Source: Ferruginibacter sp.
GTDB taxonomy: Bacteria > Bacteroidota > Bacteroidia > Chitinophagales > Chitinophagaceae
DNA length: 64,000 bases
Direction: 5' to 3'
Assembly (NCBI GenBank): GCA_030831945.1
Contig: JAURKC010000002.1
Location: 1-64,000 of the forward strand
The notes beneath the pieces are model-generated. The model made no database searches. It was not told the origin of the DNA and saw only the letters and a list, made by a program, of their open reading frames with translations. Shown in pieces: positions 17,623 through 25,506 of the stretch (the stretch's first letter is position 1; each line of letters opens with the position of its first letter). The position numbers and the translations under genes were made by a program.

Positions 17623-17937
17623 TTAGTTTAACTGAAGTGCGGGAAGTCGATAAGATTGAGCATCATAAACAAAAAGTTCATCAATCTCAACGGTCCAATA
17701 TTTGTAAAGTGGAGTTTTCATCAGATAATTTTCAACGGCTATTTTACTACTTGCATTCATAATCATCCAACACCTTTGGGTTTCCATACTTACTGCATAA
17801 TAATCAATCGTTCCTTTTTCAATAAAGTTGTTAATCAAAATTCGATGAGCAGGTACTAAGTTCATGAAATCTTCATCCATCTCAAACTGAATGGTCACTT
17901 GGTATTTGATGAGTGATTCGTCGTTTATATTTTCCAT
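17623..17937 (-). CDS. Small YCII/muconolactone isomerase-like protein
   Basis: A 104-residue cytoplasmic protein with a ferredoxin-like alpha/beta pattern: an N-terminal strand (YQVTIQFEM), a helix around LVPAHRILINNFIEKG, a strand YYAVSMETQRCWMIMNA, a helix at SSKIAVENYLMKTP, and a final strand YWTVEIDELF. This is the architecture of YCII-like and muconolactone-isomerase-like small proteins. The reaction, if any, is unknown. Its start overlaps the 3' end of mtaB by 13 bp, so it is translationally coupled to that gene. Confidence 0.6.
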   Translation of the reverse strand: MENINDESLIKYQVTIQFEMDEDFMNLVPAHRILINNFIEKGTIDYYAVSMETQRCWMIMNASSKIAVENYLMKTPLYKYWTVEIDELFVYDAQSYRLPALQLN

Positions 17938-19205
17938 GGCACAATATTATTTTCCCATTCCTTTTTGAAAGGGGTGGTTATTTTAATATAATTATCGGTA
18001 TAGCCTTCCATCATACCATTTTTGTTATGCGTTTCAAATAATACCTCTCTAGTATTACCAACGTGCTGATTGGTAAAATATTGCATTTTTTGATAACTTA
18101 AATTACGAAGCATTTTATTTCGCTCGTTTCTGGTTGATATGGGAACTACCGGCTTCATTGAGTCTGCTAAGGTATTGGCCCTTTCAGAATAAGTAAAAAC
18201 ATGAAGATAAGAAATGTCAAGTGCTTGTAAAAAGTCGACTGTTTCCTTAAAATGTGTTTCAGTTTCACCAGGAAAACCCACTATCACATCAACACCTATA
18301 CAACAGTGAGGAATAAGTTTTTTTATAAGGTTTACTTTTTCGCTATACAATTCCCTTTTGTAACGCCTTCTCATTAGTCCGAGTATTTTATTACTTCCAC
18401 TTTGTAAAGGGATATGAAAATGAGGCATTATTTTTTTGCTTTTACTAACCCATTCAATTATTTCGTTTGATAATAGATTGGGTTCAATAGAAGAAATTCT
18501 ATATCTATTAGGACCCTCCGAATTTTCAAGCTGCTGAATTAATTGATAGAAATCTTCCTCCTTATTTTTTACTTCATTAGGAGTAGACTGATGAGTGGAT
18601 CCGAAATCGCCTAGGTTTATACCAGTAAGTACGATTTCTTTTACACCCTGATTAGCGATTGTTTTTACATTGGCTAAAATATTATCAATAGAATCACTTC
18701 TGCTTTTGCCTCTCGCCATCGGGATAGTACAAAAAGAACAGTTATAGTCACATCCATCCTGTACTTTTAAAAAAACTCGTGTTCGATCGTTGATTGATTG
18801 TGATGCAGAAAAAATATTTACTTCTTCAATATCACAGCTACAGATTTTAGTGGAATCGCCTTTTGTAATCGTCTTAAGGTGTTCAGTAATGTTGAATTTT
18901 TCTGCAGCTCCTAAAACAAGGTCAACTCCTGGGATGGAAGCGATCTCTTCAGGTTTTAGTTGAGCATAGCAGCCAGTAATCACCACCATAGCCTCTGGCG
19001 CTTTTCGTTGAATACGCCTTACCAGTTGCCTACATTCTTTATCCGCGTTGTCAGTAACAGAGCAAGTATTAATTACATAGACATCTGCTACCTCATCAAA
19101 TTTTTTTTTGACAAATCCATCATTTTCTAAAAGTCGACCAATGGTGGAAGTTTCTGAAAAATTCAATTTACAGCCTAAAGTATGTAATGCAACTGTTTTA
19201 CTCAT
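17925..19205 (-). CDS. mtaB: tRNA t6A37 methylthiotransferase MtaB
   Basis: A 426-residue radical-SAM methylthiotransferase that converts t6A37 to ms2t6A37 in ANN-decoding tRNAs. The N-terminal UPF0004 domain supplies three Cys for the auxiliary cluster (Cys12 in LGCKLNFSETS, Cys48 in INTCSV, Cys79 in TGCYAQ). The radical-SAM CxxxCxxC is Cys152, Cys156, Cys159 (CDYNCSFC). LGCKLNFSETS is diagnostic for MtaB over MiaB and RimO. A start 18 nt further upstream exists but lies inside the -7 promoter element, so ATG at 19205 is chosen. Confidence 0.9.
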   Translation of the reverse strand: MSKTVALHTLGCKLNFSETSTIGRLLENDGFVKKKFDEVADVYVINTCSVTDNADKECRQLVRRIQRKAPEAMVVITGCYAQLKPEEIASIPGVDLVLGAAEKFNITEHLKTITKGDSTKICSCDIEEVNIFSASQSINDRTRVFLKVQDGCDYNCSFCTIPMARGKSRSDSIDNILANVKTIANQGVKEIVLTGINLGDFGSTHQSTPNEVKNKEEDFYQLIQQLENSEGPNRYRISSIEPNLLSNEIIEWVSKSKKIMPHFHIPLQSGSNKILGLMRRRYKRELYSEKVNLIKKLIPHCCIGVDVIVGFPGETETHFKETVDFLQALDISYLHVFTYSERANTLADSMKPVVPISTRNERNKMLRNLSYQKMQYFTNQHVGNTREVLFETHNKNGMMEGYTDNYIKITTPFKKEWENNIVPWKI

Positions 19206-19210
19206 TGAAG

Positions 19211-19218
19211 CAAAGATA
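19211..19218 (-). promoter_or_regulatory. -7 promoter element of mtaB
   Basis: On the minus strand TATCTTTG matches TAnnTTTG exactly, five nt before the mtaB ATG. Transcription would start at or just before the start codon, giving a leaderless or nearly leaderless mRNA. No convincing -33 element was found at the expected distance. Confidence 0.4.
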
Positions 19219-19452
19219 AGCACCCGACTAAAATTAACGGTAATTGTATATTTAAAAATTCTTTTTCACTGAAGTTCGGTAATGCTGAAAACAACTACTT
19301 TTCAATTCGTTAGTTTACATTATAGTGGCGTAACTGCACAATATGGCTATTTATTAGTGATTTCAATAAAACTCTTTATTTTTACAGGCGAATTATTTTC
19401 AGTGCAGACTGATTGATTATTAACGGTTCAAAATTCCTTTCTAAAATAGGTC

Positions 19453-20952
19453 ATGAAAATAAAATCTTTTTTAGCCAAGCCTTTTGCTGGATATGTCTAT
19501 AAGCAGATAAAAAAGGGAATGGTTACAGCCTTAGAGGACCAGCAATCTATTTTTGAATACCTTATAAAAGCTGCAGCTAAGACTGAATTTGGAAAGGAGC
19601 ATGGTTTCTCAGATATTAAAACTTACCAAGATTTTATTCGACAGGTTCCGCTAAGGGATTATGAGGCTTTTAAACCGTACATAGAAAAAATAAAGCAAGG
19701 GAAATATAATGTCCTTTGGAAAGGGCAGCCTATCTATTTTGCCAAAACTAGTGGTACCACCAGTGGGGTGAAATATATTCCTATTAGCAAAGACTCTATT
19801 AGCAATCATATCAATACTGCTCGTAATGCTTTATTGTGTTATATGTCTGAAACGGGCAACACAAAATTTGCTGATGGTAAACTGATTTTTTTAAGTGGTT
19901 CACCTACACTCGAAAGAGTAGGAGGTATTCCCACAGGCAGACTTAGTGGAATTGTCAATCATCATATACCCAATTATTTGCGTTCGAATCAAATGCCTTC
20001 TTACGAAACGAATTGTGTGGAGGAGTGGGAAGAAAAATTAGATAAAATCGTAGAAGAAACACTTCATCAGCGAATGACATTGATTAGCGGTATTCCACCC
20101 TGGGTTCAAATGTATTTTGATAGACTTACTCAAAAGAGTGGAAAAAAGATAGGTGACCTGTTTCCAGATTTTAGTGTGATGGTTCAAGGAGGGGTAAATT
20201 TTGAACCCTATAAAGCTAAATTGTTTGAAAGTATTGGCCGAAAGGTGGATTGTGTGGAACTGTTTCCTGCCAGTGAAGGCTTTTTCGCTTTTCAAGATTC
20301 TCAAGATGCTGAAGGTTTACTTTTAAATACCAATAGTGGAATATTTTTTGAATTTGTACCAGCTGGTGAAATATTTTCTGCTAACCCTACAAGACTTTCT
20401 TTGAAGGATGTAAAATTGGGTGAGCATTACGCCATGATTATCAATAATAATGCTGGTTTATGGGGTTATAATATTGGTGATACCGTAAAATTTGTATCCA
20501 CTACTCCTTATCGAATAGTCGTTACCGGTAGAACCAAGCACTTCATTTCTGCTTTTGGTGAACATGTGATTGGTGAAGAGGTTGAAGCTGCTTTAATGGC
20601 TACAACGCTAGCATTGAATGCTCAGGTGACTGAATTTACCGTAGCTCCACTAATTGCTAAAGAGCAAGGTAAAAGCTATCATGAGTGGTTGATTGAATTT
20701 GAAAATCCCCCGGCTGACATAGTTGCATTTGGCAAACACTTAGATGATCAGCTTCGATCTAAAAATGTGTATTATGATGACCTCGTCAAAGGAAATATTT
20801 TAGATCCACTTCACATTTCATTGGTTAAAAAAAATGGTTTTATTGACTATATGAAAAGCATCGGAAAGCTTGGAGGACAAAATAAAGTGCCTAGGTTGAG
20901 CAATGATCGAGGGGTGGCAGAAGGACTAAAAGATTGGCTTCAAAATGGGTGA
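19453..20952 (+). CDS. GH3 auxin-responsive promoter family protein
   Basis: A 499-residue adenylate-forming enzyme of the GH3 family. The P-loop-like ATP motif KTSGTTSGVKYIP spans residues 98-110. ELFPASEG near 275 and GYNIGDTVKFVS near 343 are the second and third nucleotide-binding regions, with VVTGRTKHFISAFGEHV leading into the C-terminal domain. Plant members join amino acids to hormone carboxylates. Bacteroidota members are common but uncharacterised, presumably amidating or thioesterifying a carboxylic acid. It is monocistronic and lies directly upstream of the arginine operon promoter. Confidence 0.85.
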   Translation: MKIKSFLAKPFAGYVYKQIKKGMVTALEDQQSIFEYLIKAAAKTEFGKEHGFSDIKTYQDFIRQVPLRDYEAFKPYIEKIKQGKYNVLWKGQPIYFAKTSGTTSGVKYIPISKDSISNHINTARNALLCYMSETGNTKFADGKLIFLSGSPTLERVGGIPTGRLSGIVNHHIPNYLRSNQMPSYETNCVEEWEEKLDKIVEETLHQRMTLISGIPPWVQMYFDRLTQKSGKKIGDLFPDFSVMVQGGVNFEPYKAKLFESIGRKVDCVELFPASEGFFAFQDSQDAEGLLLNTNSGIFFEFVPAGEIFSANPTRLSLKDVKLGEHYAMIINNNAGLWGYNIGDTVKFVSTTPYRIVVTGRTKHFISAFGEHVIGEEVEAALMATTLALNAQVTEFTVAPLIAKEQGKSYHEWLIEFENPPADIVAFGKHLDDQLRSKNVYYDDLVKGNILDPLHISLVKKNGFIDYMKSIGKLGGQNKVPRLSNDRGVAEGLKDWLQNG

Positions 20953-21005
20953 TCGGTCACCTATTCCGACTAGCTAAGAACTACTCGTTAAAATTTATCC
21001 TAATT

Positions 21006-21039
21006 TTTGATGCTAAGGTTGTAAAATCACTTATTTTTG
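21006..21039 (+). promoter_or_regulatory. Arginine operon promoter
   Basis: TTTG at 21006-21009 and an exact TAnnTTTG element (TATTTTTG, 21032-21039) are separated by 22 nt, inside the range seen for Bacteroidota housekeeping sigma promoters. Transcription would begin near 21045, about 25 nt before the leader frame at 21070. Confidence 0.6.
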
Positions 21040-21069
21040 CGGAATTATTTACAATACTTATTATATAAA

Positions 21070-21180
21070 GTGAAAAGCACCTATTACGATATTATAAATG
21101 TGTTCAGCCAATACAAAACTAGGGTTGTTGCTTTTATTGTAGTGCCGAATACTTCTCCCCGACGTAGACCTGGTTGCTGA
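21070..21180 (+). CDS. Candidate arginine attenuator leader peptide
   Basis: A 36-codon frame starts with GTG at 21070 and ends with TGA at 21178-21180. Codons 31-33 are CGA CGT AGA (Arg-Arg-Arg), followed by Pro-Gly-Cys and the stop; a further Arg (AGG) is at codon 18. The peptide ends TSPRRRPGC. It lies between the operon promoter and the first gene of an eight-gene arginine operon, and its stop codon sits inside the 5' arm of two alternative hairpins. This is the arrangement of ribosome-mediated attenuators, in which Arg-tRNA shortage stalls the ribosome at the Arg run. The GTG start and the expression are inferred. No ATG is available in frame. Confidence 0.6.
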   Translation: MKSTYYDIINVFSQYKTRVVAFIVVPNTSPRRRPGC

Positions 21181-21251
21181 TAGGACGAGCAATTGAAAAC
21201 TGCCCCTGTCAGTGAAAAAATCTCCAAAACCTGGCTCTTAATTTTATTGCT
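21172..21251 (+). promoter_or_regulatory. Mutually exclusive leader RNA hairpins of the arg operon
   Basis: Hairpin A pairs TTGCT (21174-21178) with AGCAA (21188-21192). Hairpin B pairs CTGATAGG (21177-21184) with CCTGTCAG (21205-21212) through one G-U, extendable by three pairs. A third pairing is AGCAAT (21188-21193) with ATTGCT (21246-21251), followed by a U-rich stretch. A and B share bases, and A and the third share AGCAA, so only some can form together. The leader stop codon (21178-21180) lies within A and B. Which form terminates or blocks translation is not clear by eye. Confidence 0.4.
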
Positions 21252-21275
21252 AACTTTTATTTCAATTTTATACAA

Positions 21276-21971
21276 TTGGAAACATCAAATATTATAATCA
21301 GGGCGGCGTTACCTAGTGATCGTCATTACGCAGCCATTATTACCGACGAAATGCAGTCTTCTGCAAAGGCTCGTGGTACGGGTATCGCCAAAAGGTCGCC
21401 CGAATACATCGAATCTAAAATCAATGAAGGCAAGGCGGTTATTGCGGTTACCTCAGAAGGCGATTGGGTAGGCTTTTGCTATATTGAAGCTTGGGGTCAC
21501 GAACAGTTTGTGGCGAATAGCGGTTTGATAGTAGCTCCTGCTTATCGTAAAAGTGGAGTAGCTAAACAAATCAAAAGAAAGATTTTTGATCTTTCGAAAG
21601 AAAAGTATCCCACTTCCAAGATTTTTGGATTAACCACTGGTTTAGCGGTAATGAAAATTAATTCAGACCTAGGCTATGAGCCAGTTACTTATTCTGAATT
21701 AACAGATGATGAAGAATTTTGGGCCGGTTGTAAGAGTTGTGTCAACTATGACATTTTGATGAGCAAGGAAAGAAAGAATTGTATGTGTACAGCGATGTTG
21801 TATGATCCTGCTGATCATTTTGAACCTGAAGAAACAAAAGAGGATTTTAAACAAAACTCAAAATTGTACGAAAGGTTTATGAAAATAAAGCAAAGTAGTT
21901 TATTAAGTATATTTAGAAAAAAGGAAGGCGGTCTATCTGCAAAATCTTTACTAAAAATATTTTTTACCTAA
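21276..21971 (+). CDS. GNAT acetyltransferase heading the arg operon, probable N-acetylglutamate synthase
   Basis: A 231-residue protein beginning with TTG; no ATG fits the domain start. The GNAT core spans residues 5-145, with the acetyl-CoA loop in the segment VAPAYRKSGVAKQIKRK (residues 86-102). The arginine operon holds no argJ or classical argA, and Bacteroidota arginine operons commonly start with such a gene. It is therefore the best candidate for acetylating glutamate at the first step. After the GNAT core there are four cysteines in a CxxC and CxC layout (Cys152, 155, 169, 171), suggesting a metal site or redox control. A basic tail follows. argG starts 52 bp downstream. Confidence 0.65.
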   Translation: METSNIIIRAALPSDRHYAAIITDEMQSSAKARGTGIAKRSPEYIESKINEGKAVIAVTSEGDWVGFCYIEAWGHEQFVANSGLIVAPAYRKSGVAKQIKRKIFDLSKEKYPTSKIFGLTTGLAVMKINSDLGYEPVTYSELTDDEEFWAGCKSCVNYDILMSKERKNCMCTAMLYDPADHFEPEETKEDFKQNSKLYERFMKIKQSSLLSIFRKKEGGLSAKSLLKIFFT

Positions 21972-22023
21972 AATAATATTGATCATTTTTTGCCTTTTTA
22001 ATTGAATAAGTGAAAATAAGTTT

Positions 22024-23271
22024 ATGAACATGGATGATAAATTAACTGGAGAGCAGTCTAGAAGTAACTCAACAAATAGATCGGTAGTGTTAGGGTTTAG
22101 TGGTGGATTAGACACCACTTTTTGTGTAAAGTATTTGACTATTGAAAAAGGTTATGATGTTCATTCTGTGGTAGTAAACACCGGTGGATTTTCTGATGCC
22201 GAGTTGGAGCAGATTGAAGCACATGCCTATCGACTAGGAGTTAAATCTCATACGACCATTGATGCAGTAAAAAGCTATTACGATAGAATTATTAAATTTC
22301 TTGTTTATGGTAATGTGTTAAAAAATAATACCTATCCATTAAGTGTAAGTGCCGAAAGATTAAGTCAAGCTTTATTTATTGCGGAGCATGTGAAAAAAGT
22401 AAATGCTTCTGCTGTCGTTCATGGAAGTACTGGAGCTGGTAATGATCAAGTGAGGTTTGATATGGTATTTAATATTATGATTCCTGGTGTTGAAATTATT
22501 ACTCCAATCAGGGATATGAAATTAAGTAGGGAAGAAGAAATAACCTATCTGAAATCTAAAGGGGTGGAGATGAATTTCGAAAAATCGGTTTATTCCATCA
22601 ACAAAGGATTATGGGGAACTAGTGTGGGAGGTAAGGAAACACTCAATAGCAAAGGGATGCTTCCCGAAGAGGCTTGGCCAACTCAAGTAACCCAATCGAA
22701 AGCTACGAATATGGAACTTGAATTTGAGATGGGAGAACTTATTGCTGTGGATGGTGAAAAATTCGATCATCCTACCAAGGCAATCCAAAAAGTACAACGC
22801 ATTGCTGGTGCCTACGGCATTGGAAGGGATATACATATTGGTGATACCATTATTGGTATTAAAGGAAGGGTAGGGTTTGAGGCTGCCGCTCCAATGGTAA
22901 TTATAAAAGCGCATCATGCTTTGGAAAAACACGTACTAACCAAATGGCAGTTAAATTGGAAAGATCAATTGGCTTTATTTTATGGTAACTGGTTACATGA
23001 AGGACAGATACTTGATCCAGTGATGAGAGATATGGAGGCATTTTTAGAAAGTACGCAACAAAATGTATCTGGAAAAGTTTTTATAGAATTAATGCCTTAT
23101 CGTTTTCAAGTAACCGGTATCGAATCTAAGTTTGATTTGATGAGTAGCAAATTTGGAAAATATGGAGAAATGAATAATGGATGGACAGGCGAGGATGTGA
23201 GGGGATTCACAAAAATATTTGGCAATCAAACGATGATTTATCACCAAATTAAAGAAAATACCAATGGATAA
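22024..23271 (+). CDS. argG: Argininosuccinate synthase
   Basis: A 415-residue enzyme joining citrulline and aspartate with ATP to make argininosuccinate. The PP-loop is SGGLDTT at residues 26-32 after GF, and HGSTGAGNDQVRF near residue 140 is the conserved citrulline/aspartate-binding loop. The protein has an N-terminal extension of about 18 polar residues before the first strand; a second ATG at codon 3 is an equally good start. The 3' end overlaps argC by 8 bp, indicating coupled translation. Its position ahead of argC rather than next to argH is normal for Bacteroidota. Confidence 0.93.
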   Translation: MNMDDKLTGEQSRSNSTNRSVVLGFSGGLDTTFCVKYLTIEKGYDVHSVVVNTGGFSDAELEQIEAHAYRLGVKSHTTIDAVKSYYDRIIKFLVYGNVLKNNTYPLSVSAERLSQALFIAEHVKKVNASAVVHGSTGAGNDQVRFDMVFNIMIPGVEIITPIRDMKLSREEEITYLKSKGVEMNFEKSVYSINKGLWGTSVGGKETLNSKGMLPEEAWPTQVTQSKATNMELEFEMGELIAVDGEKFDHPTKAIQKVQRIAGAYGIGRDIHIGDTIIGIKGRVGFEAAAPMVIIKAHHALEKHVLTKWQLNWKDQLALFYGNWLHEGQILDPVMRDMEAFLESTQQNVSGKVFIELMPYRFQVTGIESKFDLMSSKFGKYGEMNNGWTGEDVRGFTKIFGNQTMIYHQIKENTNG

Positions 23272-24247
23272 TAAAATCAAAGTAGGTATTATTGGAGGTG
23301 CTGGATATACTGGTGGCGAATTGATTCGATTATTACTCAATCACCCCAATGTAACCATTGTTTTTGTTCAAAGTAATAGTAATGCTGATAAACCATTGCA
23401 TGCGGTGCATCAAGATTTGTTGGGTGAAACAACTATTTTTTTTACAAAAGAAATTAATCATCCAATTGATATTCTTTTTTTATGTCTAGGTCATGGTGAT
23501 TCAAAAATGTTTTTAGCGGCAAATAATATTGATGAAAAAATTAAAGTAATCGATCTTAGTCAAGATTTTAGACTTGCTAATCATTCGGCATTTAATAATA
23601 GAAATTTCGTTTACGGGTTACCAGAATTAAATAAAGAGCAAATAAAACTAGCTAGCAATATTGCTAATCCAGGATGTTTTGCAACCGCTTTGCAATTGGG
23701 TCTATTACCTTTAGCTAAGTTGGGAATACTGAATGAAGTTTATGCAACAGGTATCACAGGTTCTACTGGAGCAGGGCAGAGTCTTTCAGCTACTTCTCAT
23801 TTTAGTTGGAGAGCAAATAATATACAAGCATACAAAACCCTTGAACATCAACATCTTTTTGAGATAGGAGAATCTCTTAAACAATTGGATTCTTCAAAAG
23901 ACATCAAAATTAATTTTATACCCTGGAGAGGAGACTTTACGCGAGGTATATTTATAAGTTCTCAATTAAAAACGAATGAGTCTTTAGATCAATTGTACCG
24001 AGTGTTTACTGATTATTATTCTGCTCATCCTTTTACAACAGTAAGTAAAGGGCCTATCAGTTTGAAGCAGGTGGTTAATACCAATAAGTGTGTGATTCAA
24101 TTAGAAAAAGTGGGAGAAAATCTGGTGGTTCATTCAGCGATTGATAATTTGTTAAAAGGTGCAAGTGGTCAGGCAGTTCAAAATATGAATATCATATTTG
24201 GTCTAGAAGAAACAACTGGATTAAAGTTGAAGGGGATTGGATTCTAG
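23264..24247 (+). CDS. argC: N-acetyl-gamma-glutamyl-phosphate reductase
   Basis: A 327-residue NADPH-dependent reductase making N-acetylglutamate semialdehyde. The Rossmann motif GIIGGAGYTGGELIRLL is at residues 8-24, and the catalytic Cys138 lies in NPGCFATA. GLPELNKEQIK precedes it as in the family. The start overlaps argG by 8 bp. Length and motifs are ordinary for the short ArgC type. Confidence 0.95.
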   Translation: MDNKIKVGIIGGAGYTGGELIRLLLNHPNVTIVFVQSNSNADKPLHAVHQDLLGETTIFFTKEINHPIDILFLCLGHGDSKMFLAANNIDEKIKVIDLSQDFRLANHSAFNNRNFVYGLPELNKEQIKLASNIANPGCFATALQLGLLPLAKLGILNEVYATGITGSTGAGQSLSATSHFSWRANNIQAYKTLEHQHLFEIGESLKQLDSSKDIKINFIPWRGDFTRGIFISSQLKTNESLDQLYRVFTDYYSAHPFTTVSKGPISLKQVVNTNKCVIQLEKVGENLVVHSAIDNLLKGASGQAVQNMNIIFGLEETTGLKLKGIGF

Positions 24248-24318
24248 GAGATTGAGTCATCGCGAACTATATTGTATGCTTAAAATTTTCCAATAAAATT
24301 GATCAATTAATAAATTCA

Positions 24319-25449
24319 ATGAAATTATTCGACGTATATCCACTGAATGACATCACCATTGTAAAGGCAGAAGGGTCTTATGTTTGGGATGATGCTAATC
24401 AAAAATACCTTGATCTTTATGGAGGCCATGCAGTAATTTCAATCGGGCATACTCATCCGCATTATGTGAAAAGATTAGAAGATCAATTGCATAAGGTAGG
24501 GTTCTATTCTAACTCAATAAAAATACCATTACAGGTTGAATTGGCTGAAAAATTAGGGAAGGTTTCTGGTAAAGAGGATTATCAATTATTTCTTTGTAAT
24601 TCAGGGGCAGAAGCGAATGAGAATGCTTTGAAACTAGCTTCCTTTTATAATGGCAGAAAAAAAATCATTGCTTTTAAAAATGGATTTCATGGAAGAACTT
24701 CATTAGCGGTGGCGGTTACTGATAATCCAAATATTGTAGCTCCAGTAAATCAAACTGATAACGTAATCTTTTTGCCATTTAATGATGAGCAGTTATTAGA
24801 AACTGCATTTTCACAAAATGATATCTCTTCAGTTATTGTAGAAGGTATTCAAGGTGTAGGAGGAATCAATGTGGCATCGAATGGTTTTTTACAAAAAATA
24901 AGAAGTCTTTGTGATCAATACAATGCAGTTTTTATAGCCGATTCAGTACAATGTGGATATGGACGCAGTGGTAAATTTTATGCCCATGATTATAGTGGTG
25001 TAAATGCTGATATTTATACCATGGCAAAGGGTATGGGAAATGGTTTTCCAATAGGAGCAATTTCTATCGCTCCAAAAATTCAGCCTAAACATTTTATGTT
25101 AGGCACCACTTTTGGAGGCAACCATTTAGCCTGTGCTGCCGCCTTAGCCGTATTGGAAGTGATACAACAAGATGACTTGATGAAAAACGCTGAGGCTGTT
25201 GGTAGTTATTTAATTTCTGCGTTAAAAAAGTTGCCTCATATCAAAGAAGTTAGAGGTACTGGATTAATGATTGGTATTGAACTTCCAGAAGAATTAAAAA
25301 TGGTAAAAAGAAACCTACTGTATAATCATAAAATTTTTACAGGAGAAGCAAAACCAAATGTTATAAGATTGTTGCCAGCACTAAATATTTCTACCGTTGA
25401 AGCAGATATTTTTTTAGCAGCAATAGAAAAAGAATTAAACAATAGTTAG
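24319..25449 (+). CDS. argD: Acetylornithine aminotransferase
   Basis: A 376-residue class III aminotransferase converting the semialdehyde to N-acetylornithine with glutamate. NSGAEANENALKLA (residues 94-107) binds the cofactor phosphate, Asp208 contacts the pyridine nitrogen, and Lys237 in TMAKGMGNGFPIGA is the Schiff-base lysine. The GTTFGGNHLACAAALAVL segment completes the family pattern. If this organism works with succinylated intermediates, the same enzyme would take those. It lies 71 bp after argC in the operon. Confidence 0.93.
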   Translation: MKLFDVYPLNDITIVKAEGSYVWDDANQKYLDLYGGHAVISIGHTHPHYVKRLEDQLHKVGFYSNSIKIPLQVELAEKLGKVSGKEDYQLFLCNSGAEANENALKLASFYNGRKKIIAFKNGFHGRTSLAVAVTDNPNIVAPVNQTDNVIFLPFNDEQLLETAFSQNDISSVIVEGIQGVGGINVASNGFLQKIRSLCDQYNAVFIADSVQCGYGRSGKFYAHDYSGVNADIYTMAKGMGNGFPIGAISIAPKIQPKHFMLGTTFGGNHLACAAALAVLEVIQQDDLMKNAEAVGSYLISALKKLPHIKEVRGTGLMIGIELPEELKMVKRNLLYNHKIFTGEAKPNVIRLLPALNISTVEADIFLAAIEKELNNS

Positions 25450-25506
25450 TTTTTATAGATTAAAGGTTAACTAAAAAATATTTTATTATTCCATTAACGC
25501 TAGATT

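Larger units (their letters stand above)
20953..21275 (+). other. 323-bp leader region of the arginine operon
   Basis: Between the GH3 gene and the first arginine gene there is a near-consensus promoter (21006-21039), an Arg-rich short reading frame (21070-21180) and overlapping inverted repeats (21172-21251). The leader from the inferred transcription start to the TTG start of the acetyltransferase is roughly 230 nt, far longer than elsewhere in the window. Confidence 0.7.

Noticed and set aside
17547..17859. Plus-strand open frames of 67-71 codons
   Set aside because: They are antisense to the 104-residue YCII-like gene, which has consistent fold-like composition and overlaps mtaB as expected for an operon.
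21084..21275. Minus-strand frame of 63 codons in the arg leader
   Set aside because: It is the antisense of the Arg-rich leader frame and hairpins; no promoter on that strand and no family resemblance.
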